A stretch of DNA of 30,763 bases from Chlorobiota bacterium (GTDB taxonomy: Bacteria > Bacteroidota > Ignavibacteria > Ignavibacteriales > Ignavibacteriaceae): the NCBI GenBank assembly GCA_008363265.1, contig RHKR01000003.1, forward strand, positions 1 to 30,763, read 5' to 3'. Both the position numbers and the translations under genes were made by a program. Position 1 is the stretch's first letter; each line of letters opens with the position of its first letter. The notes beneath the pieces were generated by a model. The model did not search any database and had not been told where the DNA came from. It was given only the letters and a program-made list of their open reading frames with translations. Positions 22,216-28,626 of the stretch are shown here, in pieces.

Positions 22216-22824
22216 GTGCTGAATGTTTACCCCAAAGGTGCTTCGTTCGATACCGTTTTTGTTAATGGCACTGGCTTTGTTTCGATGTGGATAGTAAATA
22301 CGGGTAAAAAAGTACTTACCATCGCCAACAGCAGCATCAGCAACTCTGTGTTCAAGTTTGAGAACATGCCTATTCAGATAGCCGCCAATTCGGCTGTTGA
22401 AGTGCTGGTTTCTTTCAAACCGACTGCAACAGGCTCCTTCCAGGGTTTGATGGATATCAACAGCGACGGCGGAAGTTATCAGGCGGTTGTTAAGGGGGTG
22501 AGCGATATCGGTACGGGTGTTGAGGATGAACCCGCGGTTATTCAGAACAATTCTTTCAATCTGAAGCAGAACTACCCCAATCCGTTCAATCCTGAAACCA
22601 GGATCGGGTTCACCGTTCCCAACCGTAACGGAGCGTCCTCCTATGTGAAACTCGCGGTTTTCGATATTACAGGCAAGGAAGTTGAAGTGCTGGTAAACAG
22701 CGCGCTTCCTCCGGGAGAGCACTTCGTTAACTTTACGGCCAACAACCTTCCCGGGGGAGTTTATTTCTGCAGAATGGAAGCCGAAGGCTACACATCGACC
22801 AGGAAACTCGTTCTGCTGAAGTAG
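22216..22824 (+). pseudogene. 3' part of the broken nuclease gene: beta domain and T9SS sorting domain
   Basis: From a GTG at 22216 this frame encodes 202 residues, but it stays open back to before 22141, inside the nuclease gene, where it reads DLVLNNNSAAPTSVLNVYPK. It contains a HYDIN/ASPM-like Ig-type domain (about 1-97, with VNTGKKVLTIANSSI and VSFKPTATGSFQG) and a complete type A T9SS sorting domain: NYPNPFNPETRIGF, DITGKEVEVLV, GGVYFCRM and a final LVLLK. It has no signal peptide of its own, so it cannot be exported as a separate protein. It is best explained as the severed C-terminus of the endonuclease. A sequencing or assembly error is possible. Confidence 0.72.
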
Positions 22825-22837
22825 GCTAACGGTCAGG

Positions 22838-23239
22838 GTGAAGGAAATGTACAGTACAGAAACAAAAAGGACGGCAAGATACTTGAGAGACCTGAATAAA
22901 TTTATTGTGGTTGGCGACAAAGTGCTCGTGAAACCACTCGACGATGAAGGGAGAACACACGGCGGGCTATACCTCCCTCCCGGAGTTACCGAACGTGAAA
23001 AAGTGCAGAGCGGTTATGTTTTAAAAACAGGTCCCGGATACCCCATCGCCATGCCCGGCGACGATGAACCGTGGAAAGAGAAGGACAATACCCGTTACAT
23101 TGGCCTCCAGGCCCACGAAGGTGACATGGCGATCTACCTGAAAAAGGACGCGATCGAGATCGAATATGACCGGGAAAAACTTGTGATCGTTCCCCAGACA
23201 GCCATTCTCCTTCTTATAAGGGACGATTTCGCGGTATAA
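22838..23239 (+). CDS. GroES-like co-chaperonin (Cpn10 family)
   Basis: A 133-residue protein with a Cpn10 fold: VVGDKVLVKPLDDEG as first strand, a mobile-loop-like segment THGGLYLPPG containing the GG-hydrophobic-x-hydrophobic motif that docks on GroEL, then KVQSGYVLKTGPG and the final ILLLIRDDFAV. It is about 35 residues longer than classical GroES, with an N-terminal extension and an insertion (MPGDDEPWKEKDNTRYIGL) in the roof region. No groEL is adjacent, so it is probably a divergent paralogue, not the main groES. The GTG at 22838 is taken as start; the ATG at 22847 is possible and loses three residues. The HAD gene starts three bases after its stop. Confidence 0.78.
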   Translation: MKEMYSTETKRTARYLRDLNKFIVVGDKVLVKPLDDEGRTHGGLYLPPGVTEREKVQSGYVLKTGPGYPIAMPGDDEPWKEKDNTRYIGLQAHEGDMAIYLKKDAIEIEYDREKLVIVPQTAILLLIRDDFAV

Positions 23240-23242
23240 CCG

Positions 23243-23887
23243 ATGCTGAAACACTACAACCATATTATTTGGGACTGGAACGGCACCCTCTTTAATGACG
23301 TGGAGATGTGCCGCTCGATAATTAATGGCCTTCTCGAAAAAAACGGATATGGCATCCTTTCACTCGAGAGATACCGTGAAATATTCACCTTCCCTGTAAA
23401 AGACTACTATGCCGCTGCCGGGGTCGACTTCAACCGCAACCCTTTCGAGGTGATCGGTAAGGAGTGGGCTGATGAGTACGAGGTCCGCAGGCATGAATCC
23501 GACCTTTTTGAACAGGTTGAGACGGTACTCTCCCGTGTGCAGCAGCTCGGCATAAAGCAGTACATCCTCTCCGCATATGTAAAAAAAGAGCTCACTGAGA
23601 TAATCGATAATCACGGCCTGACCGGCTATTTTGAAGAAATAAACGGTCTTGAGGATGTATACGCCCACAGCAAACTTGAACTTGGCCTTTCACTCGTTGA
23701 GAGGCTTGGCGATGGAAAACGTTCTGCTGTACTTGTTGGTGATACACTTCATGATTATGAAGTGGCAAAAGAGATGGGTATCGACTGTATTCTTACAGCC
23801 GCGGGACACCAGAGCAGGCACCGACTTGAAGCTGCCGGGGTCCCGGTATTTGATTCGATCAACGACTTTGTTGCTCATCTGGAATAG
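23243..23887 (+). CDS. HAD superfamily hydrolase (phosphoglycolate phosphatase-like)
   Basis: A 214-residue C1-cap HAD protein. Motif I is IIWDWNGTLFND: nucleophile D11 is present, but the usual second Asp (general acid/base) is N13. Motif II serine is in YILSAYVKK, motif III Lys in AHSKLELG, and motif IV is VLVGDTLHDYEVAKEMG. Members with DWNGT form a recognisable subgroup, so the Asn is a family trait, not damage. The natural substrate is unknown; a small phosphoester is likely. It is co-transcribed with the GroES-like gene and converges on the FecR-fold gene with a 33-base gap that contains no evident hairpin. Confidence 0.85.
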   Translation: MLKHYNHIIWDWNGTLFNDVEMCRSIINGLLEKNGYGILSLERYREIFTFPVKDYYAAAGVDFNRNPFEVIGKEWADEYEVRRHESDLFEQVETVLSRVQQLGIKQYILSAYVKKELTEIIDNHGLTGYFEEINGLEDVYAHSKLELGLSLVERLGDGKRSAVLVGDTLHDYEVAKEMGIDCILTAAGHQSRHRLEAAGVPVFDSINDFVAHLE

Positions 23888-23920
23888 CACATCCCTGCTG
23901 TTAACTCCCCCCGGATAAGA

Positions 23921-24922
23921 CTAATTGAGCAAAGCCGCGTATTTTTTAACCATGAACGAGCCGTTGGCGCCAAGTCTGGCATAAAGCCATGCTTTCTGAC
24001 GGTTCACATTATCGGAAACGGTGCTGTCGCTACCGAGTTTGTTAAGTGTGGTTATCGCGTCAGAATAGCATTTGAAGTCCTTCAGTACAAGTCCCGCCAG
24101 GAAGAGCTTGCTCTGCTCATCGATCTTTTCATTTGAATATATCTCGGATAATGCGGCAGAAACATCGTTGGTGATCTTTTTGTCGGCAACTATCATAACT
24201 CCCGCCAGGTCGTAGTTCGCGCCGAGTTTTGGTTCCTTACCCAACGGGTAGACATCCCATTTGAATCTCTGTTTGGAATCACCCTGGGTGAACTTCATAC
24301 CGGGGATTGTGTATTTAACGAGGGTGTTGGTCATTCCTTTTACCGTTCCGCGGAAAAGCTCCCTGTTCTTTGCATCCATCACAATAAGAACATAATCCTT
24401 CTCAGCGGGGGCTTTATCGGTGGCGGCTGAATCGAACCAGGTAAACTCAGGCGTATCTGTAATTATCAGACCGGCGGGAGCTATCGGGATCACGCCTTCA
24501 GCTCTGAAACTTGCCGGTGAGGAGAGCTCCTTGTCGATATCGTTCTTGGCGGTCAGGTTAACGTTCTTCCGGGAGATGGTATTCTGACCTGCCTGAATTG
24601 AGAAAGACTGTCCGTCGCTGTCGTCAACCCTTGAGTTGGCTGAACTGCTGCCGAGGACGAGTTTCTGCTTCGGCATCAGGGTAACGATCTCGCCATCCAT
24701 AAAATATATTGTGGCTTTCGAATCAGAGTTAAGAGAGATAATATCCCCTTCTTCAAGTGTGGCACCCTGTTCGAGGTTTGATTCCGACTGGTCGCCGGGT
24801 TTCACTAGCACAGGTGTTCCTTCGGTACCGGTAACCAGCGCAACGGGCACACCGGGTGCATCGGAGGCTACCGCGAGAGCGAAGAAGAGCAATAGTGGCA
24901 AAAAGTAAAGGGTCTTTCTCAT
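23921..24922 (-). CDS. exported FecR-fold protein with helical C-terminus
   Basis: The product has 333 residues from the ATG at 24922, chosen because it gives a clean signal peptide (RKTLYFLPLLLFFALAVAS). Longer upstream starts reach past 25078, into the divergent SDR gene, and look artificial. Residues about 22-105 form a FecR-like beta domain: VALVTGTEGTPVLV, LEQGATLEEGDIISLNSDSKATIYFMDGE. A middle Ig-like region (about 140-235, EFTWFDS...LIVMDAKNRELFRG) and a short TPR-like helical end (about 260-333) follow. Because it is exported and lacks a membrane anchor it is probably a periplasmic or surface structural protein, not a sigma-factor regulator. I cannot assign a specific role. Confidence 0.75.
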   Translation of the reverse strand: MRKTLYFLPLLLFFALAVASDAPGVPVALVTGTEGTPVLVKPGDQSESNLEQGATLEEGDIISLNSDSKATIYFMDGEIVTLMPKQKLVLGSSSANSRVDDSDGQSFSIQAGQNTISRKNVNLTAKNDIDKELSSPASFRAEGVIPIAPAGLIITDTPEFTWFDSAATDKAPAEKDYVLIVMDAKNRELFRGTVKGMTNTLVKYTIPGMKFTQGDSKQRFKWDVYPLGKEPKLGANYDLAGVMIVADKKITNDVSAALSEIYSNEKIDEQSKLFLAGLVLKDFKCYSDAITTLNKLGSDSTVSDNVNRQKAWLYARLGANGSFMVKKYAALLN

Positions 24923-24963
24923 TTCAATTCCATTGTTATTAAACACATCTCTTAAACCATTTG

Positions 24964-25028
24964 AATCGCGCGTTTGTTTCTGACTTAGGAGACCGTGTGT
25001 GAGCACCGTCATACAAAAGCGCGCGATT
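24964..25028. promoter_or_regulatory. inverted repeat in the divergent FecR-fold/SDR control region
   Basis: AATCGCGCG (24964-24972) and CGCGCGATT (25020-25028) are perfect 9-base reverse complements, 47 bases apart, in the 155-base gap between divergent genes. Similarity continues outward and inward (TTTGT on the left, ACAAAA on the right). The GC-rich core stands out in an otherwise AT-rich spacer. It could be a shared operator; the SDR also has a good ribosome-binding site, AAGGAG, at 25068-25073. Confidence 0.4.
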
Positions 25029-25077
25029 TTCATGAGAGATAATTTACTACAATTGGCTGAGAATAAAAAGGAGCAAT

Positions 25078-25905
25078 ATGGGCAAGGTTGTTTTGATATC
25101 AGGGAGTTCATCGGGGATCGGACTTGAGACGGCAAGGCTGTTCGCGTCAGCCGGCTGGACCGTGATCGCCGGCATGCGGAATGCCGCCGGCAGAACCACC
25201 CCTCTTCATGACGACAGAAGGGTCATCGTTACCGAACTTGATGTTACCGATACCACCTCTGTAACCAACGCGGTCGCGGAAGTGGTGAAAAACCATGGCG
25301 GTATTGATGTCCTCGTGAACAACGCCGGATATGCACTTACCGGAGTTTTCGAATATTTCGATGAAGCCACTGTTAGAAAACAGATCGATACCAACGTGAT
25401 CGGCCTGATGAAGCTCACCCGTGAAGTTCTTCCCCACATGCGCGAAAGGGGCGGAGGCACCATTGTGAACATCGCATCCATAGCCGGAAAAACCACCTTC
25501 CCTTTCTATTCTTTCTACCACGCGACCAAATTTGCGGTTGAGGGATTCTCTGAATCGCTTCAGCATGAACTTGTGCCATTTAATATAAAAGTCAAGATCG
25601 TTGAGCCGGGACCGGTAAAAACCGATTTTTTTACCCGGTCGATGGAGATGTTCAAGCCCCGCCCCGGAGATGATTACAGCGGATGGTTCGACACGGCATT
25701 CAGGAATATGGGACAGACCAGTAATATGGGTATTTCGGCCAAAAAAGCAGCAAAAAAGGTGTTTAGGGCCGCCACTTCATCAGGATGGAAACTCAGATAC
25801 CCCGTCGGAAGTATGGGTGTGCTTGTGCTCAGAAGATTGATGCCGGATACGATTTTCAACGGGTTGGTAAGAAGTATAGTTTTTCGTGGTTTTAAAAAAT
25901 CGTGA
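25078..25905 (+). CDS. SDR family oxidoreductase (17-beta-HSD/retinol-dehydrogenase-like)
   Basis: A 275-residue classical SDR. The cofactor motif SGSSSGIG (8-15) is followed by R34 after the second strand, suggesting NADP(H). NNAG is at 81-84, and the catalytic residues are N106, S134, Y147 and K151 (YHATK). The C-terminal half after residue 180 (RSMEMFKPRPGDDYSGW, then KKAAKKVFRAATS and RYPVG) resembles the subgroup annotated as SDR oxidoreductases acting on lipids or steroids; the substrate is unknown. It starts four bases after a strong AAGGAG. It diverges from the FecR-fold gene and is not close to the SDR at 10228-11001, from which it differs clearly in sequence. Confidence 0.88.
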   Translation: MGKVVLISGSSSGIGLETARLFASAGWTVIAGMRNAAGRTTPLHDDRRVIVTELDVTDTTSVTNAVAEVVKNHGGIDVLVNNAGYALTGVFEYFDEATVRKQIDTNVIGLMKLTREVLPHMRERGGGTIVNIASIAGKTTFPFYSFYHATKFAVEGFSESLQHELVPFNIKVKIVEPGPVKTDFFTRSMEMFKPRPGDDYSGWFDTAFRNMGQTSNMGISAKKAAKKVFRAATSSGWKLRYPVGSMGVLVLRRLMPDTIFNGLVRSIVFRGFKKS

Positions 25906-25929
25906 AAAAATAATATATTAATAAGCTAT

Positions 25930-26028
25930 AAATTTTTTTCCGTAATCAGGAAATCGATCCTTACAGATCAGCAGGCGAAATCAGGTTTCACACCGGCAAG
26001 AGGACTTGCCTGGATTACGGGGAAATTT
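25930..26028 (+). promoter_or_regulatory. structured leader upstream of the receptor-regulator pair
   Basis: The 182 bases between the SDR and the first receptor-regulator gene contain a long imperfect inverted repeat. CCGTAATCAGG (25940-25950) pairs with CCTGGATTACGG (26009-26020) with one bulged base, and pairing continues through AATTTTTTT on the left and AAATTTT on the right. Inside, GGCAAG (25995-26000) and CTTGCC (26005-26010) form a tight hairpin with loop AGGA, which overlaps the long stem's right arm, so the two folds compete. This could be a regulatory RNA leader, an operator or a terminator. I do not recognise a known riboswitch class. Confidence 0.4.
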
Positions 26029-26087
26029 TCCCGCGTTAGCAACCATTCCCTGCGATCTTGCGCGACCGGATCAAGAACAGCTTCACG

Positions 26088-28625
26088 ATGAAATTCATTC
26101 TTCTGGTTCTTGCCTTTGTCATGCCCCTGCTGTCTCAGGGCATCGATGCTTCGAAACTCGGAGGTCTCCGTTTCTCGGGGAACTATGCCAAATCCACTCC
26201 AAAAGCACCGGTTCCGGCTCTTCTTCCGGTGAGTAAACGCTCTCTTTTCGACCTTTCCCCTGATGGAAAAATAAAAACCGGTCGCGACTTCAGAATTTCA
26301 CTTAATCTATCTATCTGGGATAACCGTTTCCCGGGTCAGGTTTTCAAACTGGCCGGCGACAGATATTCGCTCACCATGCAATATTCACCGGATGCTGACT
26401 CGCGCAGATCGGAACTCGCGCTTCTAATAAACGGGAAGCCCTCCGGGATCAGGTTCACCCTCGAAAAGGATCATGTCTACGAGGGGAAGTGGTTCCCGGT
26501 TGATCTTTATCTTAACGGTCAGACCGGTGAGGTGAAACTCTCATTTTCGGGGCGTGAAGGTAAAACAAGGATCCCAACGGCTCTAAGTGACGGAATATCA
26601 CTCCGTTTTGGCAGGGATATTTCCGGCAACTGCCTCCCTATGGAGATAAAAGATCTTAAGATATATTCTGAGAACGAACTCCTGCACAGCTGGCACTTCA
26701 CCGAGATGAGTGGTGATATCGCCTATGACTCGGAAGGTGGTCTCGATGCAAAAACCGTGAATTGCGAGTGGCTGATAAACAGGCACTACCATTGGGAGCC
26801 CGTCAGGCCTGATCAATTCCTGACACTGAAGGAATACCGGCATTTATCATCAGCACCCGAGGAAATTTCTATAGATTCAGTTAAAACAAGGCTGATCAAC
26901 CTCAGAACACGGACATACACAGTAATACCGTTCAGGAACTTCCCGAAGGTCCCTGCATATGGTATGTCGCTTCCCGAGTCGGACAGCCTCCTCGCTTTCA
27001 ATACCGGTTACCCGGATAAGCCACTGATCCTGAATTTCAGAACGGGAAACTGGCTGATGACGGGTGACAAATACACACCTGAAGGTCATTACTATGGAGG
27101 GTGGAGCCTGCTTGATCCCCGTTCACTTGATGTTTATATTTTTGGCGGCTACGGTTGGTACACGGTAAAGAACAGTCTGATCAAATATAACAAGGCGACT
27201 CAGCGCTGGGACACCGTGAAAACAGCCGGTGAGAAGCCGAATCCCGTCTATCTTCAGGCTCTGTTAAAGGGGAAAACCGAAGGTGAGTTTTGGATCACAG
27301 GAGGCATGGGGAATGAGTCGGGGAAACAGGAAGACACCTACACCCCGCAATGGGATCTGTTCAGGCTCGACCTGAAAACCCTGACATGGCAAAAAAAATG
27401 GAGCTGGAGTGACTCTACAGGCAGATTCGGATTTTACAGCTCGACATGGGCTGATCCAAACCAGACCTCCATGTATACTGTGACCGCAATAGCCAGAAAC
27501 GACAGTAATCTGTTTGAAGTGGTTTATCACAGTCTTGACGATGAGAAATTGTACGTGGTGGGAAGGCACCTGCCCTATCTGCGGGTGGGAGTTCACTCGG
27601 CCAGAATTTACGCGGATGTTGAGTCAGGTATTCTCTATTTCACTTCTTTCATTGAAGGTCACAACGACACCCTGCCTCTATATTACACTCTCCGGACCCC
27701 ATTTCTTAACCGGGATCAGTACAATGAACTCCTTGAGAATTCAACTCCTGTACTTCACGCCAGAAGATTGCAATTTATCGGATATGTCCTCATCGGTATG
27801 GTGAGCATCTCGATCCCGGCGGTGGCCTGGGCAGGTTACAGGAGAATGTCGAAAAAAAGAGCGGTTCTGCGAGGGGTGAAAAAAACACCACCTCCCGACA
27901 GGAACTACCTCACTCTCTTCGGTGGCTTGAAGATAGTGAACGCTCAAGGCGTGAATATTCACGAAAAGCTCACCCCGGGGCTTATCGAGCTGTTTGCCCT
28001 GATCTATTTCCACACTGTGGCAAAAAAGGAGCGGGGGATCAGGCTTGATGAATGCGCCAGGCTTCACTGGACCTGGATCGAGGAAGAGAACATAAACAAC
28101 AACAGGAAGGTCTCTTTCCTAAAGTTGCGCAGGGCTCTTCAGGAGCATTCAGGGCTAATTCTTGACCAGAAAGATGATCTGGTTAGAATAGTTGTACCGG
28201 ACGCCTGTAACGATGAGATGGAACTCCTTTTTGATATTCTGGGAAGCAAAGATACACTTCCTGATCCGCACAGTCTCGCCAGGTTCCTCCAGATCATCTC
28301 ACGGGGTGAACTGCTCGCTGGGCTCACATCAGAGTGGGTCGCGAATGAAAGAAACAATACAGTATCCCGGATCATTCAGCGCGCCTCAGGGATCATGAAG
28401 GTGCTAAGGGAGAATGGTGACCATGCCCGGGTACTCGAAGTGGCGGTGGCGGTTTTGTCACAAGATCCCCTCAGTGAAGAGATACTGAAACAAAGAATTG
28501 CCTCCCTCCTGGCTATCGGGGAAGAGGAAGCCGCAAAAAGAGTCTTCAGCCGGTTCGTAAGGGATTATTCCCTAAGATATGGCGAGGATTACCCTTATGA
28601 TCTGGATGAGTTTACGGGTCAGTGA
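26088..28625 (+). CDS. membrane-spanning regulator: LamG/Kelch-like ectodomain plus SARP/BTAD-like DNA-binding module
   Basis: The product has 845 residues from the ATG at 26088; an upstream in-frame TTG at 26058 would add ten polar residues before the signal peptide, so it is not used. A signal sequence (1-20) leads to a LamG-like beta domain (about 25-230, ending in a WHFTEMSGDIAYDS...HYHW block). A Kelch/galactose-oxidase-like propeller follows (about 285-540, with YIFGGYGWY, KYNKATQRWDTV and WITGGMG). One transmembrane helix lies at about 562-585. The cytoplasmic part begins with LFGGLKI (about 609) and ELFALIYFH, then NNNRKVSFLKLRRALQEH, a winged-helix pattern of SARP regulators, followed by helical BTAD-like repeats to the end. 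It probably senses an extracytoplasmic ligand and controls transcription directly. The DNA-binding assignment is by pattern, not alignment. Confidence 0.72.
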   Translation: MKFILLVLAFVMPLLSQGIDASKLGGLRFSGNYAKSTPKAPVPALLPVSKRSLFDLSPDGKIKTGRDFRISLNLSIWDNRFPGQVFKLAGDRYSLTMQYSPDADSRRSELALLINGKPSGIRFTLEKDHVYEGKWFPVDLYLNGQTGEVKLSFSGREGKTRIPTALSDGISLRFGRDISGNCLPMEIKDLKIYSENELLHSWHFTEMSGDIAYDSEGGLDAKTVNCEWLINRHYHWEPVRPDQFLTLKEYRHLSSAPEEISIDSVKTRLINLRTRTYTVIPFRNFPKVPAYGMSLPESDSLLAFNTGYPDKPLILNFRTGNWLMTGDKYTPEGHYYGGWSLLDPRSLDVYIFGGYGWYTVKNSLIKYNKATQRWDTVKTAGEKPNPVYLQALLKGKTEGEFWITGGMGNESGKQEDTYTPQWDLFRLDLKTLTWQKKWSWSDSTGRFGFYSSTWADPNQTSMYTVTAIARNDSNLFEVVYHSLDDEKLYVVGRHLPYLRVGVHSARIYADVESGILYFTSFIEGHNDTLPLYYTLRTPFLNRDQYNELLENSTPVLHARRLQFIGYVLIGMVSISIPAVAWAGYRRMSKKRAVLRGVKKTPPPDRNYLTLFGGLKIVNAQGVNIHEKLTPGLIELFALIYFHTVAKKERGIRLDECARLHWTWIEEENINNNRKVSFLKLRRALQEHSGLILDQKDDLVRIVVPDACNDEMELLFDILGSKDTLPDPHSLARFLQIISRGELLAGLTSEWVANERNNTVSRIIQRASGIMKVLRENGDHARVLEVAVAVLSQDPLSEEILKQRIASLLAIGEEEAAKRVFSRFVRDYSLRYGEDYPYDLDEFTGQ

Positions 28626-28626
28626 A

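Noticed and set aside
24923..25135. N-terminal extension of the FecR-fold gene
   Set aside because: It would overlap the divergent SDR start and hide the signal peptide; the ATG at 24922 is a better start.
28579..28626. Earlier ATG for the second regulator gene
   Set aside because: It lies inside the previous gene and adds residues before a typical signal peptide; the ATG at 28627 is adjacent to the stop.
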